DNA from: an uncultured Lachnospiraceae bacterium
GTDB lineage: Bacteria > Bacillota > Clostridia > Lachnospirales > Lachnospiraceae
Reading direction: 5' to 3'
Length of the DNA stretch: 64,000 nt
NCBI GenBank assembly: GCA_944384125.1
Contig: CALWSF010000010.1
Span: forward strand, 1-64,000
Shown here: positions 9,167-19,040 of the stretch, piece after piece
Layout of the letters: every line of letters starts with the position of its first letter
How positions within the stretch are numbered: position 1 is the first letter of the stretch
The notes under the pieces: generated by a model
What the model was told of the DNA's origin: nothing
Database searches by the model: none
Seen by the model: only the letters and a program-made list of their open reading frames with translations
Position numbers and translations under genes: made by a program

Positions 9167-9814
9167 CTACAACATTACCCGCAGTATCTCCAGAGAATGG
9201 AATTTCCGATCTATGTATCTGTTTTTATTTTTTTCCACACATGCCTCAAATTCCTCAAAAGCATCCTCCGTCAGAATAAAAGTATACAGTTTTTCAATCG
9301 GAGAAAAAACCACAAACTCCCATGCATATGAAGCAGAATCGCCCGCGGGCAGAGGCGGTTTCTCTGTGTATTCTCCGTTTATAACCATGATTCTCAGCTC
9401 AAAAATCCGCCGTACCAGTCTGTTGGGGAGCGACGGCTTCAGAAGGGCCCGAAAAGACTGATACAGGAGCAGAAGCGTTTCCCCGCCCTCAATTCCCTCA
9501 CGTCCGTAGTAGTCAGCAAACTCGGCAAAATAGGAGGCAATACAGGTACACTCCACATCACGTTCCAGCCCGTCAAAATAATTTTCTATATCCGCCCCGT
9601 AAAGATTATACGCATCACGGGTTTCCGAAAGAGTAAAAACGCCGAAAGCAAAGGGGCGGCTGGCTGCGCGCAGAAGGCTTCCTGTTCTCTTCGCTCCCCT
9701 GGCAAAGGCAGTTACCTTTCCTCTCTCCTTCGTGAGGATCACAAGACGCTTGTCATAATCTCCCACCGAAGAAACACTGAGCACCATGCCCGTAGCCTTT
9801 ATAAGCTCTCTCAC
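9167..9814 (-). CDS. recO: DNA repair protein RecO
   Basis: Recombination mediator that helps load RecA at single-strand gaps with RecR. The N-terminal OB-fold is clear (GMVLSVSSVGDYDKRLVILTKERGKVTAFARGAKR, seen as overlapping short motifs within residues 9-44), followed by the helical domain. At 215 aa it is at the short end for the family (about 240-250), and no CxxC zinc site is present, as in some other Clostridia. It lies directly downstream of era, an arrangement found widely in Bacillota. Confidence 0.93.
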   Translation of the reverse strand: MRELIKATGMVLSVSSVGDYDKRLVILTKERGKVTAFARGAKRTGSLLRAASRPFAFGVFTLSETRDAYNLYGADIENYFDGLERDVECTCIASYFAEFADYYGREGIEGGETLLLLYQSFRALLKPSLPNRLVRRIFELRIMVINGEYTEKPPLPAGDSASYAWEFVVFSPIEKLYTFILTEDAFEEFEACVEKNKNRYIDRKFHSLEILRVML

Positions 9815-9868
9815 ACGCTACCGTCCTCCCTGCTTTCGACCCTGCTCTCCTGACCGGCCTGCTTGTTC

Positions 9869-10774
9869 TCAGCCTAGATCCCTGGGGTTATAGCCGTAAT
9901 TTTTCATATACAGATCACTGTCCCGCCACTCACGGCGCACTTTGACCCACAGTTTCAGATTTACTTTTGTATCCATCAGATTTTCAATCTCAATCCGGGC
10001 AGCTGTCCCGATTTTCTTAAGCATCGCGCCGCCTTTTCCTATTATGATTCCCTTGTGCGAATCACGCTCACATACAATCGAAGCATCAATATCCACAATC
10101 CCGCTGGGGCGTTCCTTCATGCAGTCGATGACCACTGCGATGCCGTGAGGAATCTCATCGTCCAGCATACGCAGAGCCTTCTCACGGATAAGCTCGGCCG
10201 CAATCTGACGCATCGGCTGATCCGTTACCGTATCCTCATCATAAAACTGCGGGCCCTCAGGCAGATACTTGAAAATACAGTTTTTCACATCCTCTATATT
10301 TATTTCTTTCAGAGCCGACACCGGAATAATCTCTGCAAAATTCAGAATATCCTTATAGGCAGCTATAAAAGCAAGGATCTCCTCTTTTTTCACAGTATCA
10401 ATCTTGTTAATCACAAGGATAACCGGTGTTTTAACCCGGGAAAGCTGCTCTGCAATATGTCTCTCCCCGGCCCCGATAAAGGTGGTTGGCTCCACCAGCC
10501 ACAGTATCACATCAACCTCTTTAAGTGTATGCTCAGCCACACTTACCATATATTCGCCGAGTTTGTTTTTCGCCTTGTGGATTCCGGGCGTATCCAGGAA
10601 AATAATCTGTCCTCTTTCATCGGTATAGACCGTCTGAATCCGGTTGCGCGTCGTCTGCGGTTTTTCTGACGTGATGGCAATCTTCTGGCCGATCAGATGG
10701 TTCATCAGTGTGGATTTCCCCACGTTCGGCCTTCCAATCAGCGTCACAAATCCCGATTTGTACTTTTCATTCAT
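9869..10774 (-). CDS. era: GTPase Era
   Basis: Essential Ras-like GTPase that binds the 3' end of 16S rRNA and assists 30S assembly. All G motifs are present: GRPNVGKS (G1), DTPG (G3) and NKID (G4), and the C-terminal KH domain carries GKGGAMLKKIG. Length 301 aa is normal. It stands between the M16C peptidase gene and recO on the minus strand with short gaps, consistent with one transcript. Confidence 0.97.
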   Translation of the reverse strand: MNEKYKSGFVTLIGRPNVGKSTLMNHLIGQKIAITSEKPQTTRNRIQTVYTDERGQIIFLDTPGIHKAKNKLGEYMVSVAEHTLKEVDVILWLVEPTTFIGAGERHIAEQLSRVKTPVILVINKIDTVKKEEILAFIAAYKDILNFAEIIPVSALKEINIEDVKNCIFKYLPEGPQFYDEDTVTDQPMRQIAAELIREKALRMLDDEIPHGIAVVIDCMKERPSGIVDIDASIVCERDSHKGIIIGKGGAMLKKIGTAARIEIENLMDTKVNLKLWVKVRREWRDSDLYMKNYGYNPRDLG

Positions 10775-10810
10775 GTTTTCTCCATCCTCTGCCTGCCGGC
10801 AGGCCGTCCT

Positions 10811-13768
10811 TTAATTGAAAAGATTCTTTATCTCTCCGAACATCTCTCTGTTCTCTCTGATTTTCTCCTGATTTCCAATGGCGCACAGACTTCCCTGAGC
10901 CAGAATTGCCCGGATCACTCCGGCCAGAGCCCGTATATCTTCAGGCTGGGCCGTCAGAATCTCCCGGCGCTCCTGCGCCAGCATCTCATCCGTAACACCC
11001 GAGAACCATGCCGAATCTGCCTTGGCACCCTTATAAGGAGGAAGAAGCGGTGTATCAAGGTCACTGATGGTTCCGATAACATACTTTGTCATATCCCGCT
11101 CATCTGCCTCAAAGTTCTCCAGATAAGGAACTACGCCTTCAAAGACCTGATTGGTCTCCTTGAGATTGGGATCTCTGTAGGATACAAAATAGCCATCCCC
11201 CGAACGCCCGGCTCCGTTCATCACACCGTACGCACCTCCCTTGACACGCACGTTAATCCACAGATAATCATAGCCCAGAACAGGCTTTAATATCTTAAGC
11301 GCTCCAGTATAGGAAAAGCCGCTCCCCAGGAAATTTCCGCATCGGGCCATATAATTTACCTGTGAGGATGTCATAAATCCCTCATTTTTATTTCCCTTTT
11401 CCCATTTGAAGGGATATATCTTTCCCCCGCCGGCCGGAAGTCTGTCTCTGAGAATTCCCAGAGAGTTTTCAAGAGCTTTTATTCCCTCCGCATCAGCTGT
11501 ATAACTGATTATCATGTTATCTGCCGTAAAAAGCTTTTCTGCCGTCTCTCTCAGCCTGCGGCTCAGCTCCTCTTTTCTCTCCTCATAATGGGCTGCCGTA
11601 TCTTCCAGGAACTGGTAATACCCTATACCGCCTGTCAGATCGCCAAAGGCGGCAGCCGCAGAGAAATAGGAATTGGCTCTTGATACGGCCGCAGAGTGGG
11701 AGGCACTGTTTAACTTCATCTGACTCTTTGACCGGGTCTCCGCCACAATCTCTCCCAGACGCTTTGTATCCTCTAAAATGGAATCTCTGAGAATCTCGGC
11801 AATGGCACTCATTCCAAAATCCAGCTTATCATAGAGAACTCTTGCACTGGCCACAAACAGACCGGTAAAATCATCCAAAGAAGAATTCTCCTCCCCGGAC
11901 GGAGCTTTTTCTCCGTTATCAGGGAATTTCTGATAGGATGTGACACTTAAGCTGATGCCGCCGCTGTTTAAATTTATCTCATCTGACAGATCTCTGTAGG
12001 TATGCTCTTTTGTGTCAACATATCCCAGAACAGATTTAAGCAGGGCCACATAGGGAAGATCCTCTGAAGGAACACGGTTTGTATTGAACATAACCCGCAG
12101 ATATCCGATTCCGGACGTAAACATCTCATGAGCCAGAACGGTTGTGTTTCCCATGTGCATTTCTCTGAGGCAGAGCTTCTCGGGCTCAGGCGATATATCC
12201 TCCCTCTTAAGAAGCGGAATCTTTTCCAGATCCTCTCGGGGAGACGGAGTGTCCTGATAAATCTTTAATTCCTGTGTGTCACGGACAAGTCTTGCAATCT
12301 CCTCCCGGGACAGGCTTTTCTTATACTCCGCCAGCTTAATCCGAAGTTTCTCATCCTCCGCAGCAGTCATGCCCTTTTTCGGGCTTACTACAATCACTGC
12401 CTCAAAAGGATTGTCAAGCAGATACGTCCGTATCAGATTTTCAAAATACCCTTCCTCTGCTGCTTTTTTAAGGAAAGCAAATGTCTCCTCATACTCCAGG
12501 TGCATCAGAGGATCTCCCCCGTAAAGCCAGCTGTCAAGACTCTGAAGGCCGTACATAAGTCCTTTCGGTGCATTGCCGAAGTCCGCTTCTCTGTAACGGA
12601 ACTCATAGTAATTGATCCCCGCAAGCAGACTCTTTCTGCTGATTCCCTGATCTGCCAGTTTCCGCAGCGTACCTTTCACAACAGCCAGAAATTCTCCCTT
12701 CTGATCTCTGTCGGCATCCTTTGCAGTAACGGAAAAATAAGGCTGCAGAATTCCGCTCTCATAACCTCCCAGAACATCCTGTCCGATTCCGGCTTCCACC
12801 AGTTCTTTTTTCAGGACGGCGCCGGGAGCATCAAGGAGAACATACTCAAGTATCTGAAATGCCATATAGAGAACGGGATCCAGATCATCTCCCACTACTG
12901 TATTGACCGAAAGATATGTGGCATGATCCTCTGATTCTGTTTCTGTGACAGGATAAAATATCTCCCTCTCCACCGGGCTTTCAAATGCTTTCTGATAATG
13001 GATCTCTGAATCGACCGGCTGCTTTTCGTACCGGCTTAAATATTCTCTGTCAAGCCATTCCAGCTTTTCTGCCATATCCATATTTCCGTACAGATAAATA
13101 AAGCTGTTGGACGGATGATAATATTTCCGGTGGAAATCAAGGAATTCATCATACGTCAGATCCGGGATCGCCTCCGGCGCTCCGCCCGACTCATACGTAT
13201 AGCAGGTATCCGGATAAAGGGCATTCTGCGTATAACGCTCCAGAACTCCCTCCGGAGAAGAGAATGCTCCCTTCATTTCATTGTAGACAACGCCGTTTAA
13301 TGTGATTGGTGCATCCTCCGACTCCAGCTCATAGTGCCAGCCCTCCTGGCGGAAAATCTTTTCCTCCCTGTAAATATTGGGATGAAGAACAGCATCCATG
13401 TACACGTCCATCAGGTTCTGAAAATCCTTGTCGTTGCAGCTTGCAACTGGATATACCGTCTTATCCGGATACGTCATGGCATTCAGAAACGTATTTAAAG
13501 AACCTTTTACAAGCTCCACAAAGGGATCCTTTACCGGAAATTTTGCCGAGCCGCACAGAACACTGTGTTCCAGAATATGGGGGACACCGGTGCTGTCGGA
13601 AGGAGGCGTGCGGAAGCCAATGCAGAACACCTTGTTTTCGTCATCGTTGGAAAGCAGAAAAACTCTGGCACCCGTTTTTTTGTGTTCCAGAATAATCCCG
13701 TCTGAATTAAGCTCATTTACCCTCTTCTCACTGATTACCTGATAACTGTTTAAATCCTTTACTGTCAT
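10811..13768 (-). CDS. M16C zinc metalloprotease (presequence-protease/insulinase family)
   Basis: Large cytoplasmic zinc peptidase, about 985 aa, the usual size for the M16C group made of four homologous domains. The inverted zinc motif HILEH (HxxEH) sits in GVPHILEHSVLCGS near residue 70, and the distal Glu is expected about 75-80 residues later in NGVVYNEMKGAFSSP. Such enzymes degrade short peptides inside a closed chamber. Two starts are possible: 13783, with GGAAG directly adjacent, and 13768, preceded by AGAGGAG; I prefer 13768, but the choice is uncertain. It is encoded just after the YdcF-like protein in the same direction. Confidence 0.92.
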   Translation of the reverse strand: MTVKDLNSYQVISEKRVNELNSDGIILEHKKTGARVFLLSNDDENKVFCIGFRTPPSDSTGVPHILEHSVLCGSAKFPVKDPFVELVKGSLNTFLNAMTYPDKTVYPVASCNDKDFQNLMDVYMDAVLHPNIYREEKIFRQEGWHYELESEDAPITLNGVVYNEMKGAFSSPEGVLERYTQNALYPDTCYTYESGGAPEAIPDLTYDEFLDFHRKYYHPSNSFIYLYGNMDMAEKLEWLDREYLSRYEKQPVDSEIHYQKAFESPVEREIFYPVTETESEDHATYLSVNTVVGDDLDPVLYMAFQILEYVLLDAPGAVLKKELVEAGIGQDVLGGYESGILQPYFSVTAKDADRDQKGEFLAVVKGTLRKLADQGISRKSLLAGINYYEFRYREADFGNAPKGLMYGLQSLDSWLYGGDPLMHLEYEETFAFLKKAAEEGYFENLIRTYLLDNPFEAVIVVSPKKGMTAAEDEKLRIKLAEYKKSLSREEIARLVRDTQELKIYQDTPSPREDLEKIPLLKREDISPEPEKLCLREMHMGNTTVLAHEMFTSGIGYLRVMFNTNRVPSEDLPYVALLKSVLGYVDTKEHTYRDLSDEINLNSGGISLSVTSYQKFPDNGEKAPSGEENSSLDDFTGLFVASARVLYDKLDFGMSAIAEILRDSILEDTKRLGEIVAETRSKSQMKLNSASHSAAVSRANSYFSAAAAFGDLTGGIGYYQFLEDTAAHYEERKEELSRRLRETAEKLFTADNMIISYTADAEGIKALENSLGILRDRLPAGGGKIYPFKWEKGNKNEGFMTSSQVNYMARCGNFLGSGFSYTGALKILKPVLGYDYLWINVRVKGGAYGVMNGAGRSGDGYFVSYRDPNLKETNQVFEGVVPYLENFEADERDMTKYVIGTISDLDTPLLPPYKGAKADSAWFSGVTDEMLAQERREILTAQPEDIRALAGVIRAILAQGSLCAIGNQEKIRENREMFGEIKNLFN

Positions 13769-13798
13769 ATTCTCCTCTTCCATCTTCCAAATCTTTTT

Positions 13799-14614
13799 TT
13801 ACATTCTTCCCATAAATTTATCTTTCAGTACGGCAAATGCCTCCCTGACCCACATATGCAGGGCAAGAACTGTATCATCCCGGGCCGTTACCCCCGTCAG
13901 CTCAATAATCCCCTCTTTCCTTGCAATCGCCTTTGCACGGAAAAGATGATAATCGCTGGTCAGAATGGCAATCCGGAGCAGATCTCCCTCGCCCCGCGCA
14001 TGGTAGCTGTCCAGAAGATGAGCCTGCGCCGCCTGGGCTTTATTATACTCCTGCCGCTCTATTACTGTCTTGCTGAATGCGATATTTTCCACCGTGTCGG
14101 AAGACTGATCCTCGATAAGCAGTTTTTCCGCCGGCACATCATTGTAGCGCAGATAATCATACATGGCACGTGCCTCGCTTATTTCCTCCCCTTCTCCCCG
14201 GCCGCCGGACAGCACAAGTACCGTATTGGGATACTGTTCCGCATACTCAATAGCCCTGTCAAGGCGCAGTCTCAGAGAATTACTGGGCTCCGTTCCCCGC
14301 ACTCTTGCACCGAGAACAATCACATAATCCGCCGCACGCCCCTTTGCCGTCAGAGCATTCCAGCCTATCAGCGCTTCTGTGATAACAAAAATGAAAAAGC
14401 AGGCTCCAAAGAACGTCCCCACAGAAACAGACAGCCATACGGGAATCCGGCCGGGATGGTGGCTGTTAATATAAACTCCCAGGCCCAAAAGGGCCAGAAC
14501 AGCCGCCGTCACAGGCCAGAACAGTGCAAATGAGGTGGAAACCCCGGCATATACAGCGATTACTCCGTAATAGATCAGACACAAAAGTGCCGCTCCTTCC
14601 AACACCCAGGTCAT
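13799..14614 (-). CDS. YdcF/DUF218 family membrane protein
   Basis: 271 aa with an N-terminal membrane part (about four helices in residues 1-85) and a soluble DUF218 (ElyC/SanA/YdcF) domain. Family marks are VIVLGARV near residue 97, the VLVLSGGRGEGEEISEARAM segment, and the late LTSDYHLFRA motif. These proteins are linked to envelope and peptidoglycan precursor metabolism in other bacteria; the exact reaction is unknown. Ends 30 bases before the M16C gene. Confidence 0.88.
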   Translation of the reverse strand: MTWVLEGAALLCLIYYGVIAVYAGVSTSFALFWPVTAAVLALLGLGVYINSHHPGRIPVWLSVSVGTFFGACFFIFVITEALIGWNALTAKGRAADYVIVLGARVRGTEPSNSLRLRLDRAIEYAEQYPNTVLVLSGGRGEGEEISEARAMYDYLRYNDVPAEKLLIEDQSSDTVENIAFSKTVIERQEYNKAQAAQAHLLDSYHARGEGDLLRIAILTSDYHLFRAKAIARKEGIIELTGVTARDDTVLALHMWVREAFAVLKDKFMGRM

Positions 14615-14681
14615 CTGTCTCCTCCTTCGTGAAACTCGTACCGTTTTCTTTCGTCTGCTGCTTACGCCTTCTCAGGCGTCA

Positions 14682-15920
14682 TCAGCATCCCTTTTTCCGG
14701 ATTATATCGTATTTCTCTGCCTCAATCCCCAGATCTACCCACAGAATCTGTTTGGGATGAGGGGCACTTTCCTGCTCCGCTCCGCTTTCATCACGGATTG
14801 AGCGCACGACAGCCTGCAGATTCCGGCCGTCCGGTTTCATGACCTCCACCGTCTCTCCCACACTGAACTTGTTTTTCTGTTCGATGCGTACACGGCCGTC
14901 CGGTCCCAGTTCCTCAACCATACCAAGATAAATATAGTTTTTCACATACGTACTGTTGTCATAAATCTGAGCTTCCTTATCAGGTTTATGAAAATAAAAG
15001 CCCGTTGTATAAGCCCGGTACGTACATTTTCCAATTTCTTCCCGGTACCACTCCATATTGCTCATATATTTTTCCCGGCTCTCAAGGAAATCATCGATAG
15101 CCCGCCGGTACGTCCTTGTTACTGTGGCCGCATACAGGGCTGTTTTCATCCGCCCCTCTATCTTGAAGCTGTCGATTCCTGCCTCTATCATCTCCGGAAT
15201 GTGCTCAATCATGCACAGATCCTTTGAATTAAATAAAAAGGTTCCTCTCTCATTTTCATACACCGGCATGTATTCCCCTGGTCTGGTCTCCTCCACAACC
15301 GAATACTTCCAGCGGCACGGATGGGTACAGGCTCCCTGATTGGCATCTCTCCCCGCCAGATAATTGCTTAAAAGACACCGGCCTGAATAGGAAATACACA
15401 TAGAACCGTGAATAAAGCTCTCTATCTCCATATCTTCCGGAATCCTCTCACGTATCTCCCGGATTTCTGCAAGAGACAGTTCCCTGGCCGTTACCACCCG
15501 TTTCGCTCCCTGCCGGTACCAGAACAGATATGTCCCGTAGTTTGTATTATTCGCCTGTGTGCTGATGTGAATCTCCATCTTTGGAAGCACTCTTCTTGCA
15601 ATATCAAACACACCGGGATCCGATATAATCAGGGCGTCAGGACCTATTTCCCCCAATTCTTCAAAATACGCCTCCACTCCCGGAAGGTCGGAATTGTGAG
15701 CGAAAATATTGGCCGTAATATACACCCTTACCCCGTGGGAATGGGCAAACCGGATTCCCTCACGGAGCTCCTCGTCAGTAAAATTTCTGGCCTTTGCCCG
15801 CAGACCGAAGGACTCGCCTCCCAGATATACAGCATCCGCCCCGTAGCGCACAGCCGTTTTCAGCACATCCGGACTTCCAGCCGGAATCAGCAGTTCCAGT
15901 TTTCTCATTCTATCTATCAT
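14682..15920 (-). CDS. trhP: Peptidase U32 family protein, probable tRNA 5-hydroxyuridine synthase subunit
   Basis: 412 aa U32 protein. The start LELLIPAGSPDVLKTAVRYG and the signature ESFIHGSMCISYSGRCLLS are diagnostic, and Cys residues in CISYSGRC, QGACTHPCRW and the later KDLCMIEH are suited to an iron-sulfur cluster. Despite the peptidase name, characterised relatives (TrhP/YegQ, RlhA) hydroxylate RNA, and TrhP makes 5-hydroxyuridine at tRNA position 34. The neighbour just upstream is a TrmR-like methyltransferase that would add the methyl group, which strongly favours the TrhP role. The first ATG is used; an internal ATG four codons on (MRKLELLIPAG) is an alternative. Confidence 0.85.
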   Translation of the reverse strand: MIDRMRKLELLIPAGSPDVLKTAVRYGADAVYLGGESFGLRAKARNFTDEELREGIRFAHSHGVRVYITANIFAHNSDLPGVEAYFEELGEIGPDALIISDPGVFDIARRVLPKMEIHISTQANNTNYGTYLFWYRQGAKRVVTARELSLAEIREIRERIPEDMEIESFIHGSMCISYSGRCLLSNYLAGRDANQGACTHPCRWKYSVVEETRPGEYMPVYENERGTFLFNSKDLCMIEHIPEMIEAGIDSFKIEGRMKTALYAATVTRTYRRAIDDFLESREKYMSNMEWYREEIGKCTYRAYTTGFYFHKPDKEAQIYDNSTYVKNYIYLGMVEELGPDGRVRIEQKNKFSVGETVEVMKPDGRNLQAVVRSIRDESGAEQESAPHPKQILWVDLGIEAEKYDIIRKKGC

Positions 15921-15953
15921 CCTCTGCTTTTTATTGTTATTCCCTGTTTCCAG

Positions 15954-16598
15954 TTACCGTCTCTTTACGCTGACAGTCACACCGTCCCCGATTGGCACAA
16001 TCGAAGTCTCAAATTCTTCCATGTGAGTCAGCGTGTAAAGGTATTCCCGCATTCTGGCATGAATGGTTCTGTTGCGCCGCTCCACTGCATAACGGGATTC
16101 TATGATATCCCCATCCTGAAGCACATTGTCAGACACAAGAACTCCTCCCGGAGGAAGAAGTTTCAGAAGAAGCGGAAGCCAGTGCAGATACTGCCCTTTT
16201 GCCGCATCCATAAATATAAAATCATAAGGGCCGGAAAGTGTTCTGAGTATCTCCTCGGCATCCCCTTCCAGCAGGGTAATACACTGTTCCTTTCCCGCCC
16301 TTTTGAAATTTTCCTTTGCAGCCGGAATCCTTTTTTCATATTTCTCAATTGTGGTAATATGGCAGTCCTCCGGCATAACCCGGCTCATAAGAAGCGCCGA
16401 GTATCCTACTGCTGTTCCCACCTCAAGGATCTGGCGCGGTCTTTTCAGCGCGACCAGCGTTTTTAAAAGAGAGGCTGTCTCTCTTCGGATAACGGGGACA
16501 CGGGAAACCAGAGCCTCCTCCTCAATTGAATCGCAGAGGGCCCCGTTTCCCGTATCCAGAGAATTGATATAAGCTGTAATTCTGTCATTTACGATCAT
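15954..16598 (-). CDS. trmR: Class I O-methyltransferase, probable tRNA 5-hydroxyuridine methyltransferase TrmR
   Basis: 214 aa SAM-dependent methyltransferase of the catechol-O-methyltransferase type. Motif I is ILEVGTAVGYSALLMS, the acidic pair TIEKYEK follows, and the metal-site Asp residues occur in FIFMDAAKGQY and LVSDNVL. Relatives such as B. subtilis TrmR (YrrM) convert 5-hydroxyuridine at tRNA position 34 to 5-methoxyuridine. It starts 2 bases after the MltG-like stop and is followed by the U32 gene, matching the B. subtilis order. Confidence 0.87.
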   Translation of the reverse strand: MIVNDRITAYINSLDTGNGALCDSIEEEALVSRVPVIRRETASLLKTLVALKRPRQILEVGTAVGYSALLMSRVMPEDCHITTIEKYEKRIPAAKENFKRAGKEQCITLLEGDAEEILRTLSGPYDFIFMDAAKGQYLHWLPLLLKLLPPGGVLVSDNVLQDGDIIESRYAVERRNRTIHARMREYLYTLTHMEEFETSIVPIGDGVTVSVKRR

Positions 16599-16600
16599 TT

Positions 16601-17011
16601 TTATTCACTCCCGCTTTCTTCGGCGGCCTTCTCAGCGCTGGCCGCCTCATCAAGCTCCCGAAGCATATCCTTTGACGTCTCAGATGTATTGAACTGATAC
16701 GTTCCGGGATGAATCTCATATTCATAAATCTTTGCCTGAATCACAAAGATCATACGGCTGGAAATAAGCCCCTCCTCTTCCATCTTTGCGGCCACGTCAG
16801 AAAGACTTTCTCCCTCCTCAATGACAATTTCTTTATCTGTCCCGGGTGCTTCTTCCATGGCTGTCGGCGAAAAAATTTCATAGCCGATATGATATCCCCG
16901 GGTAATCCCCTCATAGAGAAGGAAGAGCACAAGAGCAAAAAACAGAAGCTTTCCTGAAAGGCTGATGATCGTCGTTGTAATTAAATTTATTTCCCTTGTT
17001 GTTCGGCTCAT
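16601..17011 (-). CDS. Short MltG/YceG-like membrane protein without catalytic domain
   Basis: 136 aa: an N-terminal membrane helix (about 18-38), then an extracytoplasmic region with the pattern of the MltG N-terminal module (VIEEGESLSDVAAKMEEEGL, then a PGTYQFNTS segment). Full MltG lytic transglycosylases have about 350 residues with a catalytic Glu domain that is absent here. It is therefore a truncated relative or a dedicated small protein of unknown role. Coupled in a minus-strand series between rnjA and trmR. Confidence 0.8.
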   Translation of the reverse strand: MSRTTREINLITTTIISLSGKLLFFALVLFLLYEGITRGYHIGYEIFSPTAMEEAPGTDKEIVIEEGESLSDVAAKMEEEGLISSRMIFVIQAKIYEYEIHPGTYQFNTSETSKDMLRELDEAASAEKAAEESGSE

Positions 17012-17032
17012 ATTCTCTCACTCCCGCCGTGC

Positions 17033-18715
17033 CTATACCTCCATGATAATAGGAAGAATCATGGGATTTCTCTTCATTTTCTTCCACAGAAAATCGCTGA
17101 GACTGTCGCGGATAATATTCTTTATCTTGCCCCAGTCACTTACCCGGCGCTTGAGGCAGCCCTGCACCGCCTCGTCCACAACCCTCTGTGCCTCTTCCAT
17201 AAGATCCTCAGATTCCCTCACATAGACGAAGCCCCGGGAAACAATATCCGGACCGGCAAGAAGCTGATTGCTGTATTTTTCCAGGGTAAGAACCACAATG
17301 ATAATTCCGTTCTGTGCCAGATTCTGGCGATCCCGGAGAACAATATTTCCCACATCCCCGATTCCCAGACCATCCACAAGGATTCCTCCGGCCGGCACAT
17401 GATCCGTAACCCTGTAGCCCTCATCGCTTATCTCTACGACATCTCCTGAAGACATGATAATAACGTTTTCCTTTGGAATGCCCATTGATTCCGCAAGACT
17501 TTTCTGAGCCATAAGGTGGCGGTATTCGCCGTGCACCGGAATTGAATACTGGGGACGAATCAGCGAGTACATCAGCTTGATCTCTTCCTGACACGCATGA
17601 CCGGACACGTGGGTATCCTGATTGATAACCTCCGCTCCCTTCATGGAAAGCTCATTGATAACTTTGGAAACCGCTTTCTCATTTCCGGGGATAGGCGTGG
17701 AACTGAGAATGACGACGTCTCCCGGCATGATGGAAACCTTTTTGTGCAGATCAGCCGCCATCCGTGAAAGCGCAGCCAGAGATTCTCCCTGACTTCCGGT
17801 GGTTATCAGAACTGTATCTTCTTTTTTGTAATTTTTAAGATGTTCAATGTCAATCAGCGTATTCTCCGGAATCTGAATATATCCCAGTTCGCTGGCCGTA
17901 CCTATGACATTGATCATACTGCGCCCTTCAACCACTACCTTGCGGCCGTAATGGTAGGCCGTATTAATTATCTGCTGTACACGATCCACGTTGGACGCAA
18001 ATGTGGCCACAATAATCCTGTTATTTTTATGCTCGGCAAAAATAGAATCAAAGGTACGCCCCACGGTTCTCTCTGACATGGTAAAACCGGGACGGATGGC
18101 ATTGGTACTGTCACACATAAGTGCCAGAACGCCCTTTTTCCCAAGCTCCGCAAAACGCTGCAGATCAGCGGATTCTCCGAAAACAGGAGTATAGTCAATT
18201 TTAAAGTCTCCCGTGTGGACAATGATGCCGGCCGGTGTAAAGATCGCCAGTGCCGAAGCGTCCGCAATACTGTGGTTCGTCTTTATAAACTCAATCCGGA
18301 AGCATCCCAGATTGATGGACTGGCCGTGCTTTACCACTTTCCGGCGCACCGTTTTCATCATATTGTGCTCTTTCAGTTTATTCTCAATCAGGCCAATCGT
18401 CAGCTTTGTTCCATACACAGGAGCCGGAACCTCCTTGAGAACATAGGGAATGGCCCCGATATGATCTTCATGTCCATGGGTAATAACAAACCCTTTTACT
18501 TTATCAATATTATTTTTAAGATATGTCACATCCGGTATGACAAGATCGATTCCCAGCATGTCATCGCTGGGAAATGCCAGACCGCAGTCCACCACAATAA
18601 TACTGTCTTCATACTCAAAGGCAGTCATATTCATGCCGATCTGCTCCAGGCCTCCCAGCGGAATGATCTTAACCTTATTATGTTTATTTTCCTGCTTCAA
18701 ACATTGCACCTCCAT
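17033..18715 (-). CDS. rnjA: Ribonuclease J
   Basis: Metallo-beta-lactamase-fold RNase with endonuclease and 5'-3' exonuclease activity, central to mRNA decay in Bacillota. The zinc motif HGHEDHIGAIP lies near residue 80, with further ligands in HTGDFKIDYTP and, near residue 390, HVSGHA followed by IPVHGEYRHL. A beta-CASP domain and the C-terminal domain complete the normal length (560 aa). Upstream DUF1292 and ruvX genes are in the same direction. The N-terminal ATG at 18715 is preceded by a weak ribosome site, and a shorter start at MTAFEYE is unlikely because the first strand would be lost. Confidence 0.96.
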   Translation of the reverse strand: MEVQCLKQENKHNKVKIIPLGGLEQIGMNMTAFEYEDSIIVVDCGLAFPSDDMLGIDLVIPDVTYLKNNIDKVKGFVITHGHEDHIGAIPYVLKEVPAPVYGTKLTIGLIENKLKEHNMMKTVRRKVVKHGQSINLGCFRIEFIKTNHSIADASALAIFTPAGIIVHTGDFKIDYTPVFGESADLQRFAELGKKGVLALMCDSTNAIRPGFTMSERTVGRTFDSIFAEHKNNRIIVATFASNVDRVQQIINTAYHYGRKVVVEGRSMINVIGTASELGYIQIPENTLIDIEHLKNYKKEDTVLITTGSQGESLAALSRMAADLHKKVSIMPGDVVILSSTPIPGNEKAVSKVINELSMKGAEVINQDTHVSGHACQEEIKLMYSLIRPQYSIPVHGEYRHLMAQKSLAESMGIPKENVIIMSSGDVVEISDEGYRVTDHVPAGGILVDGLGIGDVGNIVLRDRQNLAQNGIIIVVLTLEKYSNQLLAGPDIVSRGFVYVRESEDLMEEAQRVVDEAVQGCLKRRVSDWGKIKNIIRDSLSDFLWKKMKRNPMILPIIMEV

Positions 18716-18743
18716 GATTTTATTTCCGTTCAGAGATCTGCGC

Positions 18744-19040
18744 TTACCGCTCTATACCGACTCCCAGATCACTCATCAGTTCCTCAAAAACTCTGGACAT
18801 ATACTCCAACTCTCCGTCATCGTCCACAAATTCATAGGAAGCCTCCGGATCCTCCGGGCTCGATTTATCCCTCAGAAGGTAGCACTCTCCGTCTCCTTCT
18901 TTTGAATCACTTACAAGCAGATATGTCTCTCCATTCTGCGTTGTTTCCTCCAGCACATAAAATGTTGCCTCTTCTCCGTCATCCGTCCGGAGTGTAATGG
19001 AGCTTTCCATTCCCTCCAGCATCTTATCCAGATCACTCAT
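18744..19040 (-). CDS. DUF1292 domain protein
   Basis: 98-residue acidic protein of the DUF1292 family, common beside ruvX in Clostridia and Bacilli. The family pattern is visible as [19 protein letters not shown], then TYLLVSD and the [13 protein letters not shown] segment. No biochemical function is established. Its start overlaps the ruvX stop by a few bases, indicating translational coupling. Confidence 0.9.
   Translation of the reverse strand: MSDLDKMLEGMESSITLRTDDGEEATFYVLEETTQNGETYLLVSDSKEGDGECYLLRDKSSPEDPEASYEFVDDDGELEYMSRVFEELMSDLGVGIER

Noticed and set aside
15408-16466. 352-codon frame on the plus strand
   Set aside because: Antisense to the U32 and trmR genes and without family features.
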